A stretch of 64,000 nucleotides of DNA from JAFKFJ01 sp963786445 (GTDB taxonomy: Bacteria > Pseudomonadota > Alphaproteobacteria > Acetobacterales > Acetobacteraceae): positions 186,001-250,000 of the forward strand of contig CAWAZU010000028.1 in the NCBI GenBank assembly GCA_963786445.1. The letters run 5' to 3'. The notes under the pieces were generated by a model. It searched no databases and was not told where the DNA came from. It saw only the letters and a list, made by a program, of their open reading frames with translations. Numbering within the stretch: the first letter of the stretch is position 1; the number at the start of each line of letters is the position of its first letter. Shown here in pieces: positions 19,355 through 31,150 of the stretch. A program made the position numbers and the translations under genes.

Positions 19355-20946
19355 CGCGCTTGCGCGGCGCGCCTGCGCAGCGCATCGGCGACGCGCGCCA
19401 GCGCCGGCTCCCACCGCTGCGGCTCGGTCTGGCGGAACAGCAGCAGCGTCGGATACCACGGACTGTCGCTGCGCACGCGCAGCCAGCGGAAATCGGCGTT
19501 CGACTGCACCAGCAGCCAGACCGGCAGGCCGAGTGCGCCGCCGAGATGCGCGACCGAGGTATCGACGCTGACCAGCAGATCGAGCGCGGCAAGCAGCGCC
19601 GCCGTGTCGGCGAAATCCGAGAGCCGGTCGGCATGGATGCGCACGCCCGGCAGTTCGCGCAGCACCGCGGCGTCGCTCTCGCGAAGCTGCTTTTGCACGA
19701 GATGGAATTCCACGCCCGGCAGCAGCAGCAGCTGCCGCAGCAGTGCGGCCGGGATGGAGCGCAGCGCGTCCTCGGGATGCTCGGGGCTGCCGGAGATGGA
19801 AAGGCCGACGCGCAGGCCGGTGCGCGGCCCGAGCGCCTGCCGCCATGCGGCCGTCAGCGCCGTGTCGCTGCGCAGGTAGGGAATCGTCGCCGGGATGGTC
19901 GGCAGCTCGGTGCCGAAGGCGAGCGGCAGGCTGAGCAGCGGGCAATGCGCGTCGCATGGCGGCAGGTCGGCGCCCGCTTCGATCATCGCATCGGCCATCC
20001 CGTCGAGCAGCCGCAGCAACGGCGCCTGCGCCTCCAGCACCACGCGCGCGCCGAGGCGGCGCACCAGCGGCACGTAGCGCACGAACTGGATGGTGTCGCC
20101 AAGCCCCTGCTCGGCGTGCAGCAGCAGCGTGCGGCCGGCGATCGTGCTGCCCGGCGCGTTGCGCCACAGCGGCACCTCGTAGCTGCGCTCGTCCTCGCAG
20201 AACCGGGGATCGAGCCAGCGGCTTTCATAGGCCGCCCAGCCTTCGCGATAGCGCCCGAGCGCCAGCAACGCGAGGCTTTCGCCGAATCGCGCCTGCACCT
20301 GCGCGGCGTCGAGTGCCACGGCACGGCGGAACTGCGCCAGCGCTTCCTCCGGCCGGTCGCGCGCGAGCAGCGCGCCGCCAAGATTGTTGCAGGCGTCCGC
20401 GTCGTCGGGCCGGCACCGCAGCGCGGCACGCAACGCCGTCTCCGCCTCCGCCGGGCGATGCAGCGCCAGCAGCGTCGAGCCGAGATTGTTGTGCGCGCCG
20501 GCCAGGTCGGGCCGCAGCGCCACCGCGCGCCGGTAGCAGGCAACCGCCTCGTCGAGCCGGCCGAGCGCGCGCAGCGCGTTGCCAAGATTGTTGTGCGCGC
20601 CGGCATGTGTCGGGTCGAGGCCGAGGGCCGTGCGGAACCGCGCCGCCGCGTCCTCCTTGCGGCCCGCGGCGAGCAGCGCGTTGCCGAGGTTGTACTGCGT
20701 CGGCGCGACATCGGCCCGCAGCGCCGCGGCTGCCTCCAGGTGCGGCAGCGCCTCCGCGGTGCGGCCCAGTTCCAGCAGCGCGTTGCCGAGATTGCTGCGC
20801 GCATCGGCGTGCTCCGGGTGCCGTGCCGCGGCGCCTGCCAGCGTGTCCAGCGCCGCCGCGCGCGCGCCGTCGCGCCACAGTTGCAGGCCGAGCCGGCACA
20901 GCGCATCGACGTCGGGCGTCTGATCCAGCGCGGCGCCGTCGCTCAC
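19339..20946 (-). CDS. TPR protein with C-terminal glycosyltransferase-like domain
   Basis: 535 residues. The first 270 hold about seven tetratricopeptide repeats built on A(H/R)NNLGN/ALRALGRLDEA. The C-terminal half (about 285-520) has EQGLGDTIQFVRYVPLV, HLVQKQLRE and SVDTSVAHLGGALGLPVW, the pattern of GT9-like or TPR-associated glycosyltransferase domains, where the last motif lines the nucleotide-sugar site. Such proteins occur near exopolysaccharide and flagellar glycosylation genes, but no such locus is adjacent here. Acceptor and donor are unknown. Convergent with the ABC operon. Confidence 0.82.
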
Positions 20947-20952
20947 GTCATG

Positions 20953-21942
20953 TCACGACGGCAGCTTGCCGCCGAGCTCGTCCTCGATATGCACGCGGAT
21001 GATGTCCTCGAACGAGCGTTCGGCGCGGAAGCCGAGCGCCTCCGCGCGGCGCGCGTCGAAATTGCGCGGCCAGCCGGCGACGATGCCGGCGATCGTCGCG
21101 TCCGGCTCGCGGCGGATCAGTTTTGCGACCCTGTCCCCCGCCAGTTTCCGCAGCGCCGCGATCTGCTCGCCGACGGTCGCCGACAGGCCGGGCATGGTGA
21201 GGTTGCGCCGCGCGCCGAGCTGCGCCGTGTCGAGCGTGGCCGCATGGAGCAGAAAGCCGACCGCGGCGCGCGGGCTGGCGTGCCAGTGGCGCACGTCCTC
21301 GCCGACCGGCAGCACCGCTTCGTGACCCGCGAGCGGCTCGCGCAGGATGTTGGAAAAGAAGCCGGACGCCGCCTTGTTCGGCTTGCCGGGGCGGATGCAG
21401 ATGGTCGGCAGCCGGATGCCGATGCCGTCGAAAAGGCCGCGCCGCGAATAGTCGGCGAGCAGCAATTCGTCGATCGCCTTCTGCGTGCCGTAGCTGGTCA
21501 GCGGCGTGCAGAAGAACTCGTCGCCGATCGCCGCGGGGAACGGCGCGCCGAACACCGCGATCGAGGAGGTGAACACCACGCGCGGCGCGTAGCGTTGCCG
21601 CGCGCCTTCCAGCCTTATCGCCTCGAACAGCGCGCGCGTGCCGTCGAGGTTGATGCGGTAGCCTTTCTCGAAATCCGCCTCCGCCTCGCCGGAGACGATG
21701 GCGGCGAGATGAAAAATCACGTCGGGCCGGCCGGCGATGCTGCGTGCGGCGGCGCCTGGCGCCGAGAGGTCCAGCGCCTCGGTCGCGACCCGCGCCTTGA
21801 CGCCCGCCGGCGCGTCCGGCGCGATCACGTCCACGAGCGAGAGCGCAGTGATCTCCCGCCCGCCCAGGCCGCCGTCGGCGGCGAGCCGCGCCGTGAGCTT
21901 GCGGCCGATCATCCCCGCCGCGCCGATGATGAGGACATGCAT
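20953..21942 (-). CDS. denD: NAD-dependent epimerase/dehydratase, D-erythronate dehydrogenase-like
   Basis: 329 residues, extended SDR. The NAD-binding GAAGMIGRKL is at 8-17 and the active-site pair Tyr151/Lys155 is in SYGTQKAIDELLL. The block RLPTICIRPGKPNKAASGFFSNI, with conserved PGKPN, is what I associate with DenD. DenD oxidises D-erythronate at C2 on the way to dihydroxyacetone phosphate. No DenK/OtnK-type kinase or OtnC aldolase is present here. The divergent neighbour encodes a LarA-like hydroxyacid racemase, which fits sugar-acid metabolism. The assignment within the family is moderately sure. Confidence 0.82.
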   Translation of the reverse strand: MHVLIIGAAGMIGRKLTARLAADGGLGGREITALSLVDVIAPDAPAGVKARVATEALDLSAPGAAARSIAGRPDVIFHLAAIVSGEAEADFEKGYRINLDGTRALFEAIRLEGARQRYAPRVVFTSSIAVFGAPFPAAIGDEFFCTPLTSYGTQKAIDELLLADYSRRGLFDGIGIRLPTICIRPGKPNKAASGFFSNILREPLAGHEAVLPVGEDVRHWHASPRAAVGFLLHAATLDTAQLGARRNLTMPGLSATVGEQIAALRKLAGDRVAKLIRREPDATIAGIVAGWPRNFDARRAEALGFRAERSFEDIIRVHIEDELGGKLPS

Positions 21943-22080
21943 GGCCGAACCCCTCCCTGCCCGCGTTCGCTGCGCCAGACCCTAAGGGAGCGGCCGGGCG
22001 GGAACAAGCGGCCGGCGACGATGTGCGCATCCGCTTGTCCGCGTGCTACGCTGGTTCCCCCGCAGCGGGAGGGAACCGGC
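21943..22080. promoter_or_regulatory. Divergent intergenic region between denD-like and larA-like genes
   Basis: 138 bases between the two starts. It must hold both promoters. The plus-strand gene has the ribosome binding site GCGGGAGGGAACCGGC just before ATG 22081. No operator was recognised. Confidence 0.3.
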
Positions 22081-23367
22081 ATGGCGGACACCGTGCGCAT
22101 CGCCTTCGGTCGCGGCCACCTGGAGGTCCGCCTGCCCGACGGCGCGCAACCGACGCTGATCCGCAAGCGCCAGCTTGCGAAACTGCCCGATCCGCACTCC
22201 GCTGTGCGCGCCGCGCTCGACGCCGGCCGCCTGCGCGAGCACGCGCGCGGCAAGCACAGCGCCTGCATCCTGATCTGCGACATCACCCGTCCGGTGCCCA
22301 ACCGCCTGTTCCTCCGCCCGATGATCGAGGACATGACCGAAGCGGGCATCCCGCGCGACGCCATCACCGTGCTGGTCGCGACCGGCCTGCACCGTCCCAA
22401 CGAAGGCGACGAACTGCTTGACGTTGTCGGCGACGAATGGGTGATGCGCCACGTGCGCGTGGAAAACCATTTTGCCCGCAACGACGACGACCATATCGAC
22501 CTCGGCGTCACGCGCGGCCGGGGCGTGCCGGTCCGTCTCGACCGGCGTTTCGTGCAGGCCGGGCTGCGCATCGCCACCGGCCTGGTCGAGCCGCATTTCA
22601 TGGCCGGCTGGTCGGGCGGGCGCAAAGTGGTCGCCCCCGGCGTCGCCCACCACACCACCATCCGCACCTTCCACTCCGCCCGCTTCATGGAGGACCCGCT
22701 CGCCGTCCAGTGCAACCTGGTCGGCAACCCGCTGCACGAGGAGCAGCTGGAGATCGTGCGGATGCTCGGCGACGTGCTGGCGCTCAACACCGTGATCGAC
22801 GAGGACCGCGACCTCGCCTTCGTCAATTTCGGCGAGATCATCGCGAGCCATCTGGAGGCGGTGGAATTCGTCGCCGCCGCGACCGCCATGCCGGTCGGCC
22901 GGCAGTTCGCCACCGTGCTCACCTCGGCGGCCGGGTATCCGCTCGACAAGACCTACTACCAGACGGTCAAGGGCATGGTGACGCCGCTCGACATCCTCGC
23001 CCCCGGCGGCACGCTCATCATTGCGTCGGCCTGTTCGGAGGGTTTCGGGTCGGCCGAGTTCCGCGCCGCGCAGGAGCGCCTGGTGCAGCTCGGGCCGGAG
23101 CGGTTCCTGGCGACGCTCGATGGCGAAATCGCTCGCCGAGGTGGACGAGTGGCAGACCGAGATGCAGCTCAAGCCGATGCGGCTCGGACCGCGTGCAGCT
23201 CTACACCACCGGACTCGACGAGGAGGCGCGGCGCATCACTGGCGTCGAGATGATCGCCGTCGGTCGAGGATGCGGTTGCCGAAAGCATCGCGCGCCACGG
23301 CGATGCGGCCGTGGCGGTCATCCCCGAAGGGCCGTACGTGGTGCCGCTGCGGGGAACGGAGGCGTAG
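22081..23367 (+). pseudogene. LarA-like nickel-dependent hydroxyacid racemase/epimerase, three frameshifts near the 3' end
   Basis: The first 345 residues are open. Catalytic and nickel-pincer positions of lactate racemase LarA (His108, His174, Lys184, His200 in L. plantarum) have counterparts at His104 (TGLHRPN), His172 (EPHFMAGWSGG), Lys182 (GRKVVAPG) and His198 (TFHSA) with the same spacing. Near the end the frame shifts at about 23,122, 23,190 and 23,262. Joining frames gives KSLAEVDEWQTEMQLKP, VQLYTTGLDEEARR and DAVAESIARHGDAAVAVIPEGP, and a corrected length of 427 residues. LarA homologues act on many 2-hydroxyacids. The cofactor genes larB, larC and larE are not in the window. Confidence 0.8.
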
Positions 23368-23538
23368 GGCGGGTCACCATGCTCGCTCGCCGGTTTGCGG
23401 CGTCTCGCTGCCGTTGCCGGCCCAATCCGGGGGGTAGAGACCGCGCGCGACGCAGCGCCGATACGAGATGAATAATTGCCACGCTCGCTGCGCTCGCTGA
23501 TATCGACAAAAAGGCGTGACTGTGGGGATAGATCGACG

Positions 23539-24429
23539 TCATCGAGCACGAGCCCTAGCCATTGCAAGACGATGCAGGCCATGCAGCGGGAAAACGACAA
23601 TTGCTACGCCGAGGAGGATGCACGCCATTCCTGCAAGGCGAGGCGCGCTGAAGCGCTCGCCGAACACGAACGCCGAAGCAACAGCGCCGACGCATGGCGA
23701 AAGTAGAGCGAACGGAGCCACGGCGCCGGTCGGATATTGGTGCAGCAAGTTGCCCCACACGGCATAAGCCAGGACGCTGGCCAAAAGGCCCAGGTAGATA
23801 GGGGCACAGATGCCCAGCCACGGCGCAGCCGCCACGGCTTGGATCAGTGATTGCGGCCCATCCAGAATGCACGAAATGCCCAATGCCGGAAGCGGGGGAA
23901 CGAGACTCGCCCACACCATGAGATGAAGCATATTGGTCTTGGGCAAACGTTTCACCAGGACATTTCCGATTGCCCAACTCACGGCTGAAGCCAGAGTGAG
24001 CGTGAATCCGACGACGGTTATGCTGCCACCTAAAGACAGGCCGATGATCAACAGTCCAATGAGGGCTGCGAGCATTCCAACGGCCTGCTGGGTGCTCGGC
24101 CTATCTCCGATAGCCAACGCGGCGAGGACCACCGTGAAGAGTGCTTGCGTCTGCACGACAACCGCCGTGAGTCCGGCAGGCATGCCGTTTGCGATGCCAA
24201 AGAACTGGAGCAGAAACTGGCCGGTGAAAACCGTCAATCCAATGGCGATGAGAACTCTCCAACGGATTCGTGGCCGAGGGAGCCAGATTGCAGCAACCGC
24301 CGCCACCATGAACCTGAGCGCAGTCAACTGCGGGGGTGTAAAGCTCTCAAGGCCGATCTTGCTCACCACGAAGGCGATCCCCCAGATGACCGCGACGAGC
24401 GCTGCAAGCCCCATGTGGTAGGGTTTCAT
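23539..24429 (-). CDS. DMT superfamily transporter, EamA family
   Basis: 296 residues, ten hydrophobic helices arranged as two EamA repeats. The first has VIWGIAFVVSKIGLESFTPPQLTALRF and the second SAVSWAIGNVLVKR, with FALLSPCVGAVASAFVFGE near the end. EamA proteins export amino acids and metabolites. I chose ATG 24429; an upstream in-frame Met would add 26 unlikely residues. GC content and codon use are clearly lower than in the flanking genes, so this patch may have been acquired. The next gene on the same strand is an ArsR regulator 323 bases away. Confidence 0.88.
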   Translation of the reverse strand: MKPYHMGLAALVAVIWGIAFVVSKIGLESFTPPQLTALRFMVAAVAAIWLPRPRIRWRVLIAIGLTVFTGQFLLQFFGIANGMPAGLTAVVVQTQALFTVVLAALAIGDRPSTQQAVGMLAALIGLLIIGLSLGGSITVVGFTLTLASAVSWAIGNVLVKRLPKTNMLHLMVWASLVPPLPALGISCILDGPQSLIQAVAAAPWLGICAPIYLGLLASVLAYAVWGNLLHQYPTGAVAPFALLSPCVGAVASAFVFGERFSAPRLAGMACILLGVAIVVFPLHGLHRLAMARARAR

Positions 24430-24752
24430 CGGTCGGACCGAACCGGTGTTTGCCCCATGCACGGTCACGGCGAATTCCTGCGCAGCAGCATGGCAGCGAA
24501 CCAGCAAACCGCGCGCCCTACCCTAGATGCGTGGTCAGCGAGCGCGCAGTCTGCGGTCTTGCGGTTCTCTCCGAGCGTCGCTTGCCGTGGCGACCGACAA
24601 GCTCGGGGCAATGTGCAGATATCAACCCCGCCGACAGCATTGAACTTCGGCCTGGAACAGCATGATCCGATAGGGCTGTGCGTCTGCATGAGGTTCTTCC
24701 TGGCGACAAAGCGACATGACTAGTGTTGTGGTGGTATCTGGGCAAAAAATTT
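24430..24752. other. Intergenic stretch without a recognisable gene
   Basis: 323 bases of lower GC than the chromosome average between the EamA transporter and the ArsR gene. Only short overlapping ORFs with no family resemblance are present on either strand. I see no repeats, tRNA or terminator. Confidence 0.4.
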
Positions 24753-25073
24753 TCACGCCACCTTTTTGTGGCGCGATATGACCTGATCGACCCCGATACA
24801 ACACTCCTCCTTGAGGAACGATGCCGCTTCGTTGATGCGATCGAAGCAGGGGCGGCACAGCACCGTGCGGCTTCGCTTTTCCTGGCTTACCAACCCCGCG
24901 CCGACGAGGCCGCGAAGATGAAATGCGAGCGTCGAAGGCGGAATGTCGAGTCGGAGCTGGATATCGCTGATCGGCAGACCATCGCGGCCAGCCTTGATCA
25001 GGAGGCGCAGGATGTCGAGGCGCGTACGGTTGCCGAGTTCGGCGAACACTGTTGCGGCGGTATCGACCTTCAT
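24753..25073 (-). CDS. ArsR-family winged-helix transcriptional regulator
   Basis: 106 residues forming one winged helix-turn-helix: VFAELGNRTRLDILRLLIKAG opens the domain, LPISDIQLRLDIPPSTLAFHLRGLVGAGLV is the recognition region, and SQEKRSRTVLCRP is the wing. A Cys pair (EECCIG) follows near the C-terminus, and Cys at CRPCFD lies after the wing; these could bind metal or sense thiols, which is inference. I chose ATG 25073, where the family domain begins. It may regulate the EamA transporter encoded downstream on the same strand. Confidence 0.88.
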   Translation of the reverse strand: MKVDTAATVFAELGNRTRLDILRLLIKAGRDGLPISDIQLRLDIPPSTLAFHLRGLVGAGLVSQEKRSRTVLCRPCFDRINEAASFLKEECCIGVDQVISRHKKVA

Positions 25074-25275
25074 GCGGTCACATATAGCGCCGCAGCGGCA
25101 GAACGCAACCACTTTTTTGGTTATATGGTCCTGCGCCCGGCGATGTGGCTAAGTTCCCGAGGCATGATGGCGCCGAGCGCCGGTGAGCAGGCCGAACTTG
25201 TGACCCATGCCATTCGGATTTCGTCATAGCCGGGACAAGCCCGGCCATGACGGTCAAGCGTTTGGCCGCCCGGCA

Positions 25276-26689
25276 TCAGTGCCCCGAACTGGCCCCGGAA
25301 AAATCCGGCGCCGCCAGCCCCGACTGCGCCAGTTGATCGACCAGCGCCGCCTTCAGCCGCTCCAGCCCGGCCGCGTCGTGTGCCTCGGCGCGTGCCACCA
25401 GCACCGCCTGGGTGTTGGAGGCGCGCAGCAGCCACCAGCCGTCCGCGGTCTGCACGCGCACGCCGTCGATGTCCGTCAGCTTCGCCCCCGCCGCCTTCAG
25501 CCGCGCCGCCACCTCGCTCGATCACCGCGAACTTGCGCGTGTCGTCGCAGGCGAAACGCAGCTCCGGCGTGTTCACCACCTGCGGCAGCGCCGCGCGCAC
25601 CGCAGACAGTTTTTCGTCCATGCGCGCGACGATGCCGAGCAGCCGCACGCGCCGCGTACAGCGCGTCGTCGAACCCGTACCAGCGGTCGGCGAAGAAGAT
25701 GTGGCCCGACATCTCGCCGGCGAGCGGGCAGCCGATTTCGGCCATCTTCGCCTTGATCAGGCTGTGGCCGGTCTTCCACATCAGCGGCACACCGCCCGGC
25801 GCGCGCCACCTCGTCGAACAGCACCTGGCTCGCCTTCACGTCGGCGATGATGGTGGCCCCGGGCTTGGCCTTCAGCACGTCGCGCGCCAGCACCACCATC
25901 AGCTGGTCGCCGAACATGATCTCGCCGGTGTCATCGACCACGCCGATGCGGTCGGCGTCGCCATCGAAGGCGATGCCGAGGTCGGCGCCGCGCCGCCGCA
26001 CCTCGGCGATCAGCGCCGCCAGGTTCTTCGGCACCGTCGGGTCGGGATGATGGTTCGGAAAGCGCCCGTCGATCTCGGGGAACAGCACCGTATGCTGGCC
26101 CGGCAGCGAGGCCACCAGCCGCTGCAGCACCTCGCCGGCCGCGCCGTTGCCGTTGTCCCACACCACGTTCAGCAGCCGGTCGCCGCCGTCCCAGTCGGAG
26201 ATCAGGCGCGCCACGTAGTCGGCCGAGATGTCGATGGTCGAGACGTTGCCGGGGGCGGCCTCGACCACGTTGCCGGCGGCGGCGAGCGTGCCGATCTCGG
26301 TGATCTGCGGGCCGAAGAACGGCTTGCCCTGCAGCATCATCTTGAAGCCGTTGTAGTCGGGCGGGTTGTGGCTGCCGGTGACCATGACCGCGCCGTCGGT
26401 GCGCCGCACCGTCGCGGCGTAATACAGCATCGGCGTCGGCCCGCGGCCGATCCGCAGCACTTCCATCCCGCTCGCGCGCCAGGCCCTCGACCAGCTTCGG
26501 TTCCAGGTCGGGCGAGGACAGCCGCCCGTCATAGCCGACGGCGACGGTGCGCCCGCCGGCGCGGGCGACGATGCTGCCGAACACGCGGCCGATGGCGAAC
26601 GCATCGGCCGGATGCAGGGTGCGGCCGACGATGCCGCGGATGTCGTATTCGCGCAGCACGGTGGCATCGAACTCGTGGCGAAATGCCAT
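25276..26689 (-). pseudogene. Phosphomannomutase/phosphoglucomutase, four frameshifts
   Basis: Four frames join into one protein. MAFRHEFDATVLREYDIRG comes from 26689, then (after about 26,472) GPTPMLYYAATV and the phosphoserine loop VTGSHNPPDYNG, with metal site AFDGDADRIG. After about 25,798 comes GEMSGHIFFADRWYGFDDALYAA, the sugar-binding loop. After about 25,648 comes VRLLGIVARMDEK, and after about 25,518 the domain-4 phosphate loop DGWWLLRASNTQ. Removing one base at each site gives 469 residues, normal for PMM/PGM (AlgC/ManB type), which interconverts hexose 1- and 6-phosphates for polysaccharide precursors. galU lies directly upstream, and both serve nucleotide-sugar synthesis. Confidence 0.9.
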
Positions 26690-26718
26690 CGGCGTGTTTT
26701 CCCTTCCCTGGCCGGCGA

Positions 26719-27603
26719 CTAGACCTCCGGCGTGATGTAATCCTTCAGGAACGCCCGCACCGCAGGGGCCAGGTCCGGCCGCTTCAGCGCGAAGGCGATC
26801 TGGGCCTCCAGAAACCCCACCTTGTCGCCGCAGTCGAACCGCCGCCCCTCGTAGCGCAGCCCGTGAAACGGCACTTTGCCGATCAGCTTGGCCATCGCAT
26901 CGGTCAACTGCACCTCGCCGCCGGCGCCGCGTTCCATGCGCGCGAGATACTCGATCGACCTCCGGCAGCAGCACGTAGCGGCCGATGATCGAGAGGTTCG
27001 ACGGCGCCTCCTCGGGCTTCGGCTTTTCCACCAGCCCGCGCACTTCCACCAGCCTGCCGTCGTCGCTGCCGATCTCGAGGATGCCGTAGCGGCTGGTCTG
27101 TTCGCGCGGCACCTCGGTCACCGCCACCACGCAGCCGCCGGTCTCGGCATAGACGTCGGCGAGCTGCTTCATGCAGGGCACGTCGGCCAGCACCAGGTCG
27201 TCGGGCAGCAGGATGGCGAACGGGTCCTCGCCGATGAAGGCGCGCGCGCACCAGATGGCGTGGCCGAGGCCGAGCGGCACCTGCTGGCGCACCGTGGTGA
27301 TCGCGCCGGGCGGCAGGTGGTGCGCGCGCAGCTCCTGCAATTCCTTGTGCTTGCCGCGCTCGCTTCAGCGTCGCCTCCAGCTCGTAGGCGATGTCGAAAT
27401 GCTCGACCAGCGCGGTCTTGCCGCGGCCGGTGACCAGGCAGAACTGCTCGATCCCGGCGGCGCGCGCCTCCTCGACCGCATACTGGATCAGCGGCTTGTC
27501 CACGACCGGCAGCATTTCCTTGGCGATCGCCTTGGTGGCCGGGCAGGAAGCGCGTCCCCAGCCCGGCGACGGGCAGGACGGCCTTGCGCAGCTTCTTGAT
27601 CAC
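26719..27603 (-). pseudogene. galU: UTP-glucose-1-phosphate uridylyltransferase, three frameshifts
   Basis: GTG start at 27603 gives MIKKLRKAVLPVAGLGTRFLP, the nucleotide-binding loop. After a shift near 27,545 the sequence continues EMLPVVDKPLIQYAVEEA, and after one near 27,362 comes QVPLGLGHAIWCARAFIGEDPFAILLPDDL. After one near 26,955 it ends as GGEVQLTDAMAKLIG...FDCGDKVGFLEAQI. The corrected length is 293 residues, standard for bacterial GalU. It makes UDP-glucose from glucose 1-phosphate, the product of the mutase encoded 30 bases downstream. Each break is repaired by deleting one base, so the gene is probably intact in the organism. Confidence 0.92.
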
Positions 27604-27756
27604 GTGAGCACGGTTCCTTGTTCTGTCCGACGCGGCGCGAGCAGTGGCACGGCCGGTTGGCGATGGGAAGCTGTCGGGCCGTTCACCCTGTCGAGCACGG
27701 CACTTTAGCGCCGGACGCCGCGCCAGGGTTGCCTCGCGGGGGGAACCGCCCCGCGA

Positions 27757-28202
27757 TCAGCCGAGCAGCACGTCGCGCGCCTGGTTGATGCGGACGGCGA
27801 GCCAGTCGGAGCCGCCGGCATCGGGATGCGCCGTGCGGATCAGGCGCCGGTGCGCGGCGCGGATGTCCTCGGCACTCGCGCCCGGCGCGAGGCCCAGCAC
27901 CTGATAGGCTTCGTCGCGGGACATCGTGCCGCGTGCCGGCCGCGCCCGCCCGGCCGCCCCGCCGCCGCCGCGCTGCGCCCGCACCCCCTTGAGCTGGCCC
28001 CAGAACATCGGCGCCAGCAGGCCGAGCGCCCAGATCGCGGCGAAGCCGCGGCCGGTGAACAGCAGCAGCACCGCCAGCACCACTCCGGCGATGGCGGCGA
28101 ACCACAGCAGAAACTCCTTGATGGTCGCGATCTGCGCGCGCGAGAACGCGCCGAGCAGCGCCATCAGTCCCACCAGCGCCGCGACGCCGAGCAGGAAGAA
28201 GA

Positions 28203-28206
<4 letters not shown>
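27757..28206 (-). CDS. Membrane-anchored J-domain protein
   Basis: 149 residues. Two N-terminal membrane helices (about 1-20 and 32-66) are followed by a Gly/Arg linker and a C-terminal J domain from about residue 95: SRDEAYQVLGLAPGASAEDIRAAHRRLI with the HPD motif (AHPDAGGSD) needed to stimulate DnaK ATPase. The closing INQARDVLLG is typical of the short DjlC/TIM14-like form. The ATG at 28206 overlaps the stop of the malic enzyme gene (ATGA), so the two are co-transcribed. The specific client is unknown. Confidence 0.85.
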
Positions 28207-30484
<2,278 letters not shown>

Positions 30485-30595
30485 TGGTGCCTCCCGTGCC
30501 GGGGCAGGATCGCGGGGGCGGGGCGCGGGTGCAAGCGCGGGCGGCGCATGCTTCACCCGTTGACAGCGTGGCGCCGGCCGCGCCTGTTTTGTTCC

Positions 30596-30979
30596 ATGCC
30601 CACCCGTGCTCTCGACCGCTGGCAGGCGCTTGCCCGGAGCGAGGCCGGTGCGCGATTGCGCGCGCTGTGCCTCGCGCTGCCGGAGGCCGCGGAAGTGCCG
30701 CTGCGGCGCGGGCCGACCTATCGCGTGGACGGCAGGATTTTCGCGATGGAGCGGGCCGATTCGGGCGGCGCGGCACTCTGGTGCAAGGCGCCGCGGGGCA
30801 GCCAGGAACTGCTGCGCGCCGCCGATCCGGCGCATTTCTTCGCCCCGCCCTATGTCGGCGTGAAGGGCTGGATCGGCATGCGGCTGGACGCGGCGGCCGA
30901 ATGGGACGAAGTGGCGGCGCTGGTGCGGCGCAGTTATGCGCTGATCGCGCCGAAGCGGCTCGCCGCGCTGGTGGGCTGA
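30596..30979 (+). CDS. MmcQ/YjbR family protein
   Basis: 127 residues with the MmcQ/YjbR (DUF1801-like, CyaY fold) pattern: LRALCLALPEAAEVPLRRGPTYRVDGRIFAM, a central ALWCKAPRGSQELL, then FAPPYVGVKGWIGMRLD and the final SYALIAPKRLAALV. The family is thought to bind DNA or ligands but has no settled function. ATG 30596 is preceded by a T-rich stretch with no clear ribosome binding site. It is transcribed divergently from the malic enzyme gene. Confidence 0.82.
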   Translation: MPTRALDRWQALARSEAGARLRALCLALPEAAEVPLRRGPTYRVDGRIFAMERADSGGAALWCKAPRGSQELLRAADPAHFFAPPYVGVKGWIGMRLDAAAEWDEVAALVRRSYALIAPKRLAALVG

Positions 30980-31150
30980 ATGGAGGCCTGCGGGACTGGT
31001 TTGCCGGTCAGAAAACATCCGCCTTCTCAAGCGTGCGCGATTGCGCTGTAATCGGTTCGGACGCGGATTCACGACCGTTGCGATCCGCGGTACAGCAATG
31101 TTGGTCCGCGGCCCATTTAACTAAAAGCCTCCCAAAGTTGACGGTGAAAA

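Noticed and set aside
19360..23253. Plus-strand open frame of about 1300 codons
   Set aside because: Only its last part (from 22081) is the LarA-like protein; the rest is antisense to the TPR and denD-like genes and has no protein-like features.
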